DNA of 40,356 nucleotides from Candidatus Woesearchaeota archaeon (GCA_016203305.1 JACQMY010000012.1:1-40356); one strand, 5' to 3'; counted from the first letter of the stretch, positions 27,827-37,040 are shown. A program made the numbers and translations. Notes: generated by a model from the letters alone, not told the origin.

Positions 27827-27962
27827 TCAAGAACCACTGAGATAATTCAATCCACTGGTCTTGAGTACGGCTATGGCCCGTGGTTCTTGAGCACACTCGA
27901 GAATCCGCCCAATTGTGGTTTACAAGAAGCAAACAATCAGTCATAGACAGGTGGATTCTCGA
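27827..27962. repeat. Two-hairpin element (E3)
   Basis: TCAAGAACCAC (27827-27837)/GTGGTTCTTGA (27880-27890); linker GCACAC 27891-27896; TCGAGAATCC (27897-27906)/GGATTCTCGA (27953-27962). Confidence 0.92.
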
Positions 27963-28082
27963 TGTTCGAGCATTTTTAATGCGAGAAAAAAGTGTTCGGT
28001 GACTGGAAGTCGGCGACATTTTTTCACAATTCTTTTATACAACTTCTCTACTCTCTAGGTAAAACAGTTCGGGGGGATTTGC

Positions 28083-28648
28083 ATGAGTCATTTTGTGGGT
28101 AAGCAAGCACCAGAGTTCACGGCAGAAGTATTTGCAAACAATAAGACGTCAAAGTTGAGCTTGAAGAGTCTCAGAGGCAAGTGGGTGGTTCTTGCTTTTT
28201 ACCCTGCTGACTTCACTTTTATTTGTCCGACTGAGTTGGGTGAGCTTGCTGATTTTTATGATGAGTTCAGGAAGTTGAATACTGAAGTTTTGAGCGTCAG
28301 CACGGATACTGCTTTTGTGCACAAGGCATGGCATGACAACAGCCAGACGATTAAGAAGATCAAGTACCCTATGCTCGCAGACCCTACACGGCAGTTTGCA
28401 CTGCTTATGGCACGTTAATCGAGCATGAGGGTTTGTCGCAGAGGTGCACGGTAATAATAGATTCAAAAGGCATTGTTCGCTCGTATGACATCCATGACAA
28501 CTCTATTGGCAGAAGCGTGCACGAGATCATGCGCCGTTTGAAAGCAGCCCAGTTCGTTGAAAAAAATCCAGGGCTTGTCTGTCCAGCATCCTGGAAGCCT
28601 GGCGAGAAGACATTGAAGCCCGGTCTTGACTTGGTTGGGAAGATTTAG
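28083..28648 (+). CDS. 2-Cys peroxiredoxin (AhpC/Prx-like), interrupted by a frameshift near 28404
   Basis: ORF 28083-28418 carries FTFICPTELGELADFYDEF; ORF 28433-28648 carries CTVIIDSKGIVRSYDIHDNSIGRS and GLVCPASWKPGEKTL; a -1 shift restores FALAYGTLIEHEGLSQRCTVIID. Confidence 0.9.
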
Positions 28649-28689
28649 GTTTCTAAACTTTTTTATATTCTTTTCACTTTCTGTAATAG

Positions 28690-29391
28690 ATGACCGAAAT
28701 CTCGGTGATAATAGCATTCCTGGCTGGAATAGTGTCTTTTCTTGCTCCGTGTATTTTGCCTTTGATTCCTGCGTTTCTTGGCTATTTGGCTGGTGCGAAG
28801 GTTGAGAAGACTTCTAGGTTGACATTGTTTGGCCATAGTTTCCTGTTCGTGCTCGGATTCGCGTCGGTATTCTCGTTGTTGGGCGTGTTGTTGAATGGTG
28901 TGTTGTCCATGGTTGCGTATGACTTGCAAGTTTGGTTGGGAAGAATTGCAGGCATTATCATAATATTCTTTGGCTTGTATTTGTTGAGTCTTGTGAAGCC
29001 GAGATTTTTGCAGGAGGAGCACAAGTTTAAGGTTGCCAAGTTCAAAAGCAAGTGGGTGACGAGTTTTGTGTTTGGTGCTGCTTTTGCTGTTGGTTGGACT
29101 CCTTGTGTTGGCGCTGTTTTAGGAACTATTCTGGCTTTGGCAATCTCTCAGCCTGGTCAGGCGTTTGTTTTATTGGCAGCTTATTCTCTTGGTTTGGGCG
29201 TTCCGTTTTTGCTTGCTGGTATTTTCGCGCGTGAATTCTTGGTTTTGTTGCAGAGGAACGGTCATGTCTTGAGATATTTTAACATCGTTGTTGGAATTAT
29301 TGTCGTGCTTTTGGGTGTTCTTGTGTTTACAGGCAAGCTTTCTTTGGTGGCTTCTGGTCTTGGTTTCCTGAATAGGGTGTTGTTGGGATGA
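28690..29391 (+). CDS. ccdA: CcdA-family cytochrome c biogenesis/thiol-redox membrane protein
   Basis: AGIVSFLAPCILPLIPAFLGYLAGA; AAFAVGWTPCVGAVLGTILALA. Confidence 0.94.
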   Translation: MTEISVIIAFLAGIVSFLAPCILPLIPAFLGYLAGAKVEKTSRLTLFGHSFLFVLGFASVFSLLGVLLNGVLSMVAYDLQVWLGRIAGIIIIFFGLYLLSLVKPRFLQEEHKFKVAKFKSKWVTSFVFGAAFAVGWTPCVGAVLGTILALAISQPGQAFVLLAAYSLGLGVPFLLAGIFAREFLVLLQRNGHVLRYFNIVVGIIVVLLGVLVFTGKLSLVASGLGFLNRVLLG

Positions 29392-30419
29392 AGAAGAACG
29401 TTGTTTTGGCTGTTGTTTTGATTTCAATAGTTGTATTTATTTTGTACTTGGAGGAGCCGAGGACTGCTGTTCAGCGGGTTTCTCCTGTGGTTAACAAGGC
29501 AGGCATTCCTGCTCCTGAGCTGCAAGGCATTGCTGGCTACATTAACACGGAGAACATTACGTTGAAGGATTTGGTCGGCAAGAAAGTTGTTTTGGTGGAC
29601 ATTTGGACTTATAGTTGTATTAATTGTCAGCGTACATTGCCTTATTTGACTGCTTGGTATGACCGTTATAAGGACAAGGGTTTTGAAATAATTGGCGTTC
29701 ATAGTCCTGAGTTTGCATTTGAGAGGAAGGTTGAGAATGTTCAGCGTGCTGTTGACAAGTTTGGAATAAAATATCCCGTTGTGCTTGATAATGATCATCA
29801 GACTTGGCGCGCGTTTAGGAATAATTATTGGCCGCGAAAGTATTTGATTGATATTGACGGTTACATTGTTCACGATCACATTGGTGAGGGCGGCTATGAG
29901 GAAACTGAACGTAGAATTCAGGAGGCTCTTGCTGAGCGTTCTGCCCGTCTTGGGCTTGCGGAAGTTATGCCTTCTGAGCTTTCAAGTGTTAATGCTACAA
30001 TGGTTGATGCTGGCAGGATTGGCACGCCTGAAATCTATTTGGGTTATGGTTTCACTCGCGGCAACTTTGGCAATCCTGAGGGTTTGCCTGCCGAGCAGGA
30101 AGTTGTGTATAGTTTGCCTAAAGAGTTTGATCATAACCGGGTTTATTTGGAAGGAAAGTGGTTTGTTGACGGCGATCATGTTCGCCTTGTCGGTGATAAG
30201 GGTAAGGTTGTGCTCAAATTCGCTGCAAGGAACGCGAACATCGTAGCGTCTGGTAAGAGTTTATTGTCAGTAAAGCTTGACGGTGTTCAAAAGAAGAACG
30301 TTTCAGTTTCAACTGATGATTTGTATTCTGTTGTTATGGAGGATGATTATGCTACGCGTACGGTTGAGCTTGCTGTTTCTGGCTCTGGGTTTGCGTTGTA
30401 CACGTTCACGTTTGGCTGA
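29388..30419 (+). CDS. Membrane-anchored thioredoxin-like protein (DipZ C-terminal-like)
   Basis: VDIWTYSCINCQRTLPYLTAWYDRYKDKGFEIIGVHSPEFAFE; C-terminal beta-rich domain; ATGA overlap with ccdA. Confidence 0.92.
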   Translation: MKKNVVLAVVLISIVVFILYLEEPRTAVQRVSPVVNKAGIPAPELQGIAGYINTENITLKDLVGKKVVLVDIWTYSCINCQRTLPYLTAWYDRYKDKGFEIIGVHSPEFAFERKVENVQRAVDKFGIKYPVVLDNDHQTWRAFRNNYWPRKYLIDIDGYIVHDHIGEGGYEETERRIQEALAERSARLGLAEVMPSELSSVNATMVDAGRIGTPEIYLGYGFTRGNFGNPEGLPAEQEVVYSLPKEFDHNRVYLEGKWFVDGDHVRLVGDKGKVVLKFAARNANIVASGKSLLSVKLDGVQKKNVSVSTDDLYSVVMEDDYATRTVELAVSGSGFALYTFTFG

Positions 30420-30817
30420 ATTGCTCGTCTGACCGGCCTGTCTACTGATAGTTCTTTGTACCATTGTATTTCGCTGATTGGTATTCGGAACTCCGGTCCT
30501 AGCGTGTCATCTTCTTTCCAGTATGGTGAGAGAACTACTTCTTTTTCGGTAACCGCATATGGCACTCCAACTATTGCTGTGTGTTCGCCAGATCGAGTGT
30601 ATTCGAAAAGAACTGTTGTTGCAGGATTGGTTGCGCGCATCAAGTGGTCAAACCTGCGTCTGAGGCTTTCAGCAGGGTGTTGGTTCAGCTTTTGCTCAAG
30701 TACCTCGTAGCGTGGGGTTGTGAGGACTCGTAATGCCCGATCATTCAAACGTATCCTTTCCTCGATCTCAAGAACTTCTGCCGACTTGGGTTGCTCCCAT
30801 GTCATAACTGGCCTCAT
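30347..30817 (-). CDS. Hypothetical protein
   Basis: 156 aa ORF; tail overlaps the DipZ-like gene by 73 bp. Confidence 0.55.
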   Translation of the reverse strand: MRPVMTWEQPKSAEVLEIEERIRLNDRALRVLTTPRYEVLEQKLNQHPAESLRRRFDHLMRATNPATTVLFEYTRSGEHTAIVGVPYAVTEKEVVLSPYWKEDDTLGPEFRIPISEIQWYKELSVDRPVRRAIQPNVNVYNANPEPETASSTVRVA

Positions 30818-30913
30818 AGCAGTTTGGTTTATAAACGAAATGACGTATTTGTGTCAAGAGCGACGTATTCGCCGCAAGGCATATTTTTAAACCGGTTTTG
30901 CTTTGTTAGCCAA

Positions 30914-31942
30914 ATGAGATGGTTGCTTTTGTTGTTGGTCGCGTGTTCTATTCCTGTTGAGAATGCTGTGCCTGTTGATGTTCCTGTGGAAAGCTCGCCG
31001 TTAGAGCCTGTTCAAGAGCTTGTTCTGCCGCAGGATCCTCCTCTTCCAGAAAAGTCTGGCTTGCAGAGCAAGCGGTTTGTTTGGAAGTTTAACAGGAAGG
31101 AGTATTCTGTTCAGGTTCCTTTATTCCAGAGTTTGGAGGACTATTATCGTGAGGTTCCTCGGGTTGTTTGGTATTATGGTGGAAAGCCTGCTGATATTGA
31201 AGAGCGGATATATCAAAAGGTTTTAGACATTAACAACACTGATGGTTTTGAGAAACTGTTCGAATTTTTCAATAAGACAAAGGCTGAAAAAGGTTTGTCT
31301 GATGACGATCTTGCAGAGTTGATAATCAGCTTCGTGCAAAACATTCCCTATGATTATGAGAGCGTGGAGGATCCTAATAGGCAGTTGAAGTATCCGTACC
31401 AAACTTTGTTTGAGCAGAAAGGGGTTTGTAGTGACAAGACTTTGGTTGCTGCTAAATTGTTGCACCATTTTGGCTTTGGTGTTGCGTTGTTTTTGTTTGA
31501 TAATGAGCTTCACATGTCTCTTGGTGTTCAGTGTCCGAAGGCTTCGAGCAGTTATTTGTCTGGGTATTGTTATGTTGAAACAACTGCTGCTGAGTCTGTT
31601 GGTGTTGCTCCTGAATTGTTGGCGGGTAATTTGTCTTTACAGAGTCAGCCACGCATCATTCCGGTAAGCACTGGCAAGTTATATTCTCGCGCCGAGAATA
31701 ACTTGAAAAAGGAGGTTAAGAGGAGGGAGTTTTGCAGGCAACTTGACAGTACTGTCTCAACACTGAAAGAGAAGGAAGCAAAAATGAAGGATTTGCAATC
31801 AGTGTACGAGCGTTCTCAGAGCCCGAAGGACTACGCTGACTATCGTGATGCTTACACAGATTATCGGCGTTTCTTTGAGGAGTACAAGCGTGTTTCTGCC
31901 GGCTGCAAAGGATACGAATACTCGCCTGGCGGGTTTTACTAG
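30914..31942 (+). CDS. Lipoprotein with transglutaminase-like domain
   Basis: MRWLLLLLVACS lipobox; YPYQTLFEQKGVCSDKTLVAAKLLHHFGFGVALFLFDNELHMSLGV. Confidence 0.8.
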   Translation: MRWLLLLLVACSIPVENAVPVDVPVESSPLEPVQELVLPQDPPLPEKSGLQSKRFVWKFNRKEYSVQVPLFQSLEDYYREVPRVVWYYGGKPADIEERIYQKVLDINNTDGFEKLFEFFNKTKAEKGLSDDDLAELIISFVQNIPYDYESVEDPNRQLKYPYQTLFEQKGVCSDKTLVAAKLLHHFGFGVALFLFDNELHMSLGVQCPKASSSYLSGYCYVETTAAESVGVAPELLAGNLSLQSQPRIIPVSTGKLYSRAENNLKKEVKRREFCRQLDSTVSTLKEKEAKMKDLQSVYERSQSPKDYADYRDAYTDYRRFFEEYKRVSAGCKGYEYSPGGFY

Positions 31943-31991
31943 TTGAAAACATTTATATACTATGTTGGCTGGTTAGTGCTTAAAAGAGGGT

Positions 31992-34463
31992 ATGATGAAG
32001 AAGCTGTTGGCACTATTTGTTGTTTTCTTGCTTGCTTGTACTCCTGGGTTGCCTCCGCCTCCTCCTGTTCCTGGGCAAACTGGTGGGGGTTATGGTCATG
32101 CGGTTGCAATGCCGGGTTATGCTGATCCGTCGAATCGATTGCTTGTTTCTCCTGCTGAAATCGCTATTCCGTCTGGCCAGTCTGGTAAGATTGAAGTTTC
32201 TGTTAAGCAGGACTTTGTTTACAAGTCTGGTTATGTTATGCGTAATGGTCAGTGGTCTTTGGTTGATTTTGAGGGTGAACGCGTGCCAAATACTGATTGG
32301 TTGCGTTCAGGCAAGGCAGTATTGACGCTTTCTTCTAGCGAGTTGCGTGAGGGTGATAACTTCGTCATTGCTTACGGTTGTTCTCAAATTGCTGGTGGTT
32401 GGGATTGTAATGGTAATAAGTGGATGATCCAAACTTTTAAGATGACAAAAGCTGTTGTGCCGCCGCTTCCGGGTGTTCCTGGTGCCGTGCAACCTGCGCA
32501 GGCTGTGCAGCCAGTTGTCGGGAAGGCTGTTGAGATTGTGTCTCAGGGTGTTGCTTCTGCGGGTATGGGTATGAAGGATTATTCGTTTCAGCCGCAGTCT
32601 GTGCAGTTGCGTGAGGGTGAAATTTTGAGCGTGCAGAATCTTGATGGTGTTACTCATTCCATGAAGCATGATTTGTTTGATACCGGGGGCATTGCTCCTT
32701 TTACTACTGTTCTTATTCGTTTTAATAGGCAGGGCGTGTATAGTGTGCATGATGCTGTTCGTCCTGATATGAAGGCGCAGATTATTGTTTTGCCGCCTGA
32801 GAAGAAGGCGGAGGTTGCTGTTGAACCCACGATAACTGAAGTGGTGAAGTGTACGTTTAAGAATAATTTGGGCAGTATTGTGCATGGTGTTCTTGAAGCG
32901 GGGGGTTCTGGAGTCCACTATTATTTTGGTGGCAAAGATTACAAGGTTGAATTGCTTGCAATTTCCAAGACAGCTAGTGGGGGCATTGTGAAATTCCGTG
33001 TTAATGGGGAGATTACCAAGGAGATTGTGATTGGAGAGGCTGCTGTTCTGGCTGATGGTACTAAGATTCAAGTCATAGGCATAGGAATCTCAATTGACGC
33101 TCTGAAGTCTAATGTTGTTTTCTCTTTGTGGGGTAACGCGCAGGAGTGTTCGTCTGCCAAGGGGAAGTGTTCTGGTACTGATGGTTGTTCGGTTGGGGTT
33201 TCTGGTGCGAGTGGGGAGAAGGTTGAGTGGGAGAGCACGTGTGGAGGTTATGCAACGCAGGTTGTTGATGGGAAGGATGATGTGGTTGAGTTTGATTGTG
33301 CTGCTGAGTGTGTTGATTCTGATGGAGGAAGAGCGTACGATTCTGTTGGCAAGGTAATGTATAAGTCTGGTGATTCTAATACTGATGTTTGTGTTGATGC
33401 TTCAGGCAAGGTTGTTGAGTCTGGTAAGCAGCTTGTTGAGTATTCTTGTGAAGGCTCTGGCAAGGAAGTGTACACGTGCCCGTATGGTTGTCAGGGTGGT
33501 GCATGTCTGGCCGTTCCTTCTGAGGCGTGTACTGATTCAGATGGTTATGACATTTACAAGCCAGGAACAGTAAGGGGGCTGGAAGCGCCAGGCGTATTTG
33601 ATACTTGGAATGATTATTGTGGTGTTTCCAGTGAAGAATCAGGCAAACTTGTTGAATACACTTGTGCGGAAAACAACTATGGAAAGAAAAATTTGGTAGC
33701 CTGCTCAAATGGTTGTCAGGGTGGTGCATGCTTGAAAACTCCTCAGTGCGTTTCCAATCAGGGGCAGGCTTGCAACAGGAACCAATGCGGTGGTTCTGGA
33801 ATTGTGCAGTGTGATGGTTCGTGCTCTGTTCCTGCGCCGAATGTTCCTTCGAATATTGGCCAGGCGTGCAATCGTAATCAGTGTGGTGGGAATGGCGTTG
33901 TGCAGTGTGATGGTTCTTGTTCTGCTCCTGCGCCGAGCGTTCCTTCGAATTACGGTCAGGCGTGCGGTTGTGGTGGTACGGTGCAATGCACTGGGCAGTG
34001 TAGTGGTCAGGAGTGTCCGTTCGGGTATGTGTGTAGGAACTCGGTTTGTCTTCCGGAAAAGATGTTGCTGTCAACGCAGTCAGTGTCGTATGCAAGTCCG
34101 ATCATTGGGACGTATTCGGGCTGCCAGTGGCCAGAAACAACTTGCATTGGAAGCATGATTGATCCATCGATAAATGGTGTTGTTGCGTATAAGGGTTATT
34201 CGAACTGTCAGAGCAATCGTGCAAAGTTCAAGGCGACGTTCACGTGTCCTGTGGGGAATGCGGAGAATGCACGGTTCGTCTGTGGGGTGATGAGTGTGTT
34301 CACGCCAAGTGGTGGTGCGCCGTATGGAACAGTGTATAGTACGGCATACGCGGGGAGCAGTGTCACGGTTGAGTGCACCAAGGCGCCAGCGGGTGGGCTG
34401 GACATTCCGTGTTTTGGACAGAACTGGATGTCAGGCAGGATTGATTGTTACAAGTATAACTAA
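31992..34463 (+). CDS. Large Cys-rich surface lipoprotein with cupredoxin-like domain and tandem Cys repeats
   Basis: FLLACTPGLPPPPPVPG lipobox; plastocyanin-like segment; repeats GQACNRNQCGGxGxVQCDGSCSxPAPxVPSN. Confidence 0.85.
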   Translation: MMKKLLALFVVFLLACTPGLPPPPPVPGQTGGGYGHAVAMPGYADPSNRLLVSPAEIAIPSGQSGKIEVSVKQDFVYKSGYVMRNGQWSLVDFEGERVPNTDWLRSGKAVLTLSSSELREGDNFVIAYGCSQIAGGWDCNGNKWMIQTFKMTKAVVPPLPGVPGAVQPAQAVQPVVGKAVEIVSQGVASAGMGMKDYSFQPQSVQLREGEILSVQNLDGVTHSMKHDLFDTGGIAPFTTVLIRFNRQGVYSVHDAVRPDMKAQIIVLPPEKKAEVAVEPTITEVVKCTFKNNLGSIVHGVLEAGGSGVHYYFGGKDYKVELLAISKTASGGIVKFRVNGEITKEIVIGEAAVLADGTKIQVIGIGISIDALKSNVVFSLWGNAQECSSAKGKCSGTDGCSVGVSGASGEKVEWESTCGGYATQVVDGKDDVVEFDCAAECVDSDGGRAYDSVGKVMYKSGDSNTDVCVDASGKVVESGKQLVEYSCEGSGKEVYTCPYGCQGGACLAVPSEACTDSDGYDIYKPGTVRGLEAPGVFDTWNDYCGVSSEESGKLVEYTCAENNYGKKNLVACSNGCQGGACLKTPQCVSNQGQACNRNQCGGSGIVQCDGSCSVPAPNVPSNIGQACNRNQCGGNGVVQCDGSCSAPAPSVPSNYGQACGCGGTVQCTGQCSGQECPFGYVCRNSVCLPEKMLLSTQSVSYASPIIGTYSGCQWPETTCIGSMIDPSINGVVAYKGYSNCQSNRAKFKATFTCPVGNAENARFVCGVMSVFTPSGGAPYGTVYSTAYAGSSVTVECTKAPAGGLDIPCFGQNWMSGRIDCYKYN

Positions 34464-34554
34464 TGTTCTTGGCAAGATTTAATATGGCGTGCTGGAGACT
34501 GCGCGTGTTTCAAAGTGTTGATGATTAGTATGGGCTGAAGCTTGTGAATAAGCT

Positions 34555-36474
34555 TTACATTATATCTATATCTTTCAGGCAGACGTTTAGTTTCTCATCA
34601 ACGTGTCTTAGTTTGTCTTGTAATTCTCTGTCTTGTGTTGCTATGCTGATTTGTTTTAGTCTGTCTAGTATTTGTCTGAAATAGCGTACCAGGTCTCCTT
34701 CCAGGAGGCTGCTGTAGTCGAGGATTTCAAATAGGTTTGCTCCGTTGTAGCATGGGTGGAATAGTGCTGTTAGTTCGTCTAAATACTCAAATCGTCTGTC
34801 GTCTTTCAAGTATAGTGTGCTTCTTAGTTGTTTTTTGAGCCTGTGTAGTGATTCTGAGGGGTATTTTTTTCGGAATTCTGTTCTTTTTCCTTCAAAGCAG
34901 ATTGCTCCAAGCAGCAACATGATCTGGTAAGGATCCAGATTTTTGCAGAATTGTGTTGCAAATATTTCTCCTGTTACTAGCTCGTCTGCGTAGATGTTTG
35001 CCAGGAATTCTCCTTTGTCAGTCAGGAGTCCTTCCTTCAAATATCCCATTTTTTCTAGTTTTTTCACGTAATTGTTGAATGATAAGTGGCTTTTGTGACT
35101 TTTCAGGGTGTCAAACTTTTTGCCGTATTTTTGCCAGCTGTGGAAACTTTTGCACAATATCTCGTCGATCTCTTCGTGAGAGTGTCGTTTGATTAAATTT
35201 AGCACTGTGTTTACGCTTATTCTGAACTGGCTTTGTATTGGTGTGACGTCTCTTGTTGTCATTTCTTTTATTATTCCGTGTTCGAATTCAAAGCGGTTTA
35301 TCATTGCATAAACATGTCCCTCAGGATCTATGCCTCGTCTCCCTGCTCTTCCTGCTATTTGGAAGAATTCTTTGCTGTTGAGCCATCTGAAATTTCTGCC
35401 ATCGAACTTTCGTAATGCTTCGAAGCAGACTGCTTTTGCTGGCATGTTGATTCCGACTGCGAATGTTTCTGTTGTATAGAGGACGTTTATTTTTCCCTGT
35501 GCGAATAGTTCTTCTACGAGTTCTTTTATTACTGGCAGTAGTCCTGCGTGATGGAATGCTATTCCTTGTGATAGCGTGTGGCGTAACATTTTGGTGCTTG
35601 CCAGCTTGTTTATTTCTGGTGGTGCGTCTTTGAACTTGTTTATCATGTAGCTGCTGATTTCGTTGTTTACAGGAAACAGTTTTAGCTTGGCGAGTTGTTC
35701 TGCTTTTTGTTGTGTTGCTGCTCTTGAGAACGCGAAATATAGTAGTGGTATTTGATGTTTTATTTCCTTGATAAGGTCTGCGTGGAATGGTGGCGGGATT
35801 CTTGGTCGTCTGTTGTGGCTTCTGCCACGGATGTAGCGTTCGTCTGGTATGTCTATGACGTTTTTTATGTCTTTCAAGGCGCATATGCCTAGCTCCGTAT
35901 CATAGAATTGTACGTGTAATGGAACTGGTCTTATGTCGTGCCTGATCACATCAACTGGGTGGCCCTTGATTGCTTGTATCCATGCTGCGAATTCTTCAGC
36001 ATTTGGAATGGTTGCTGACAAACACAATAGTCTTACATTTGGTGCTGAGAAAATTATGCTTTCCTCCCAGACATATCCTCTATCTATGTCGCTTATGTAG
36101 TGGATTTCGTCAAAGATTACGTAACTGATATCATTTAGTGCCGGGTCTTTTGTTATTGCCATGTTGCGGTAGATTTCCGTTGTCATGACTACTATTGGCG
36201 CGTGGCTGTTTTTTACTGTGTCTCCGGTCATTATGCCTACGTTGTGCTCGCCGTACTGTTTGCAGAAGTCTTTGTATTTTTGGTTTGACAGCGCTTTTAT
36301 CGGTGCTGTGTATATGACTTTGATGCCTTTTTTGACATCTCTATCTATGATATAGTCTGCAATAAGGGTTTTCCCTGATCCTGTTGGTGCTGAAACAACA
36401 ACCGAGTGGTTTTTCTCGATTGCGGCTATTGCGTCTTCTTGGAACTTGTCTAAAACGAGTCCTTTATAGTCCAT
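34555..36474 (-). CDS. Ski2-like DExH-box helicase
   Basis: VVSAPTGSGKT, DEIHYI, LSATIPN, QIAGRAGRRG. Confidence 0.95.
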   Translation of the reverse strand: MDYKGLVLDKFQEDAIAAIEKNHSVVVSAPTGSGKTLIADYIIDRDVKKGIKVIYTAPIKALSNQKYKDFCKQYGEHNVGIMTGDTVKNSHAPIVVMTTEIYRNMAITKDPALNDISYVIFDEIHYISDIDRGYVWEESIIFSAPNVRLLCLSATIPNAEEFAAWIQAIKGHPVDVIRHDIRPVPLHVQFYDTELGICALKDIKNVIDIPDERYIRGRSHNRRPRIPPPFHADLIKEIKHQIPLLYFAFSRAATQQKAEQLAKLKLFPVNNEISSYMINKFKDAPPEINKLASTKMLRHTLSQGIAFHHAGLLPVIKELVEELFAQGKINVLYTTETFAVGINMPAKAVCFEALRKFDGRNFRWLNSKEFFQIAGRAGRRGIDPEGHVYAMINRFEFEHGIIKEMTTRDVTPIQSQFRISVNTVLNLIKRHSHEEIDEILCKSFHSWQKYGKKFDTLKSHKSHLSFNNYVKKLEKMGYLKEGLLTDKGEFLANIYADELVTGEIFATQFCKNLDPYQIMLLLGAICFEGKRTEFRKKYPSESLHRLKKQLRSTLYLKDDRRFEYLDELTALFHPCYNGANLFEILDYSSLLEGDLVRYFRQILDRLKQISIATQDRELQDKLRHVDEKLNVCLKDIDIM

Positions 36475-36519
36475 ATGCTGCTGAGAACGTGATGGCTTTT
36501 TAATTATGCTGCTTGCGTG

Positions 36520-36747
36520 ATGGCTTCAATGGGTCTTGCTGCCAGGGAGGCGTATTCTGCCTGCACTTTTCCGTTGCAAATGGTGGATTTGCTCATTCGC
36601 CCAGTTTGCAACACCTGCAAATTTCAGCATGACTGTTCGCTTGTCAGTTCCCTTTATAAGGTCCTTGATTGGGTACAATCTTTGTCTGAGTTCGCTGGAA
36701 AAACTGTTCTGGTTACTTTTCGCAGTCAGGGTATCAATACTTTTTAG
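36520..36747 (+). CDS. Small hypothetical protein with CxxC/C motif
   Basis: MASMGLAAREAYS...RPVCNTCKFQHDCSLVSSLYKVL; divergent from the helicase. Confidence 0.4.
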   Translation: MASMGLAAREAYSACTFPLQMVDLLIRPVCNTCKFQHDCSLVSSLYKVLDWVQSLSEFAGKTVLVTFRSQGINTF

Positions 36748-36771
36748 AAGGATGTCGAAAGTTCCAAAAAC

Positions 36772-36888
36772 TTATTCCCTGCTTCTTGGGCTTTCAGGCT
36801 CCTGGATGAGTTTGAAAAGTTGGTTGAGCTTTTTTGCAAGCTCAAGATAGAGTTTTTCTGTTGCCGGTGAGACAGTCGTGGTTGCCAT
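36772..36888 (-). CDS. 38-aa small ORF coupled to the upstream 50-aa ORF (absent from the ORF track)
   Basis: MATTTVSPATEKLYLELAKKLNQLFKLIQEPESPRSRE; start overlaps the previous stop. Confidence 0.35.
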   Translation of the reverse strand: MATTTVSPATEKLYLELAKKLNQLFKLIQEPESPRSRE

Positions 36889-37040
36889 TAGAGCATGCTC
36901 GACCAGAGCTTTAGCTTCTGTCTAACTTCATGATAGACCTGGCTGAGCTCATGCTTGAGCTCATCTTCCGCACGGTTACAATCATTTGCAAACACGCTTA
37001 CAATATTGCCATTAACTTCCAATTGAGTTATTTTCTTCAT
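36888..37040 (-). CDS. 50-aa small ORF (absent from the ORF track)
   Basis: MKKITQLEVNGNIVSVFANDCNRAEDELKHELSQVYHEVRQKLKLWSSML translated by hand. Confidence 0.4.
   Translation of the reverse strand: MKKITQLEVNGNIVSVFANDCNRAEDELKHELSQVYHEVRQKLKLWSSML

Noticed and set aside
32307-33071. Large antisense ORFs over the surface lipoprotein (also 33376-34095)
   Set aside because: Shadow ORFs opposite a T/G-rich + strand gene; no domain motifs.
34530-34556. AAGCTT-gtgaat-AAGCTT hairpin between lipoprotein and helicase
   Set aside because: Short 6-bp self-complementary site; too weak to claim beyond a possible terminator.
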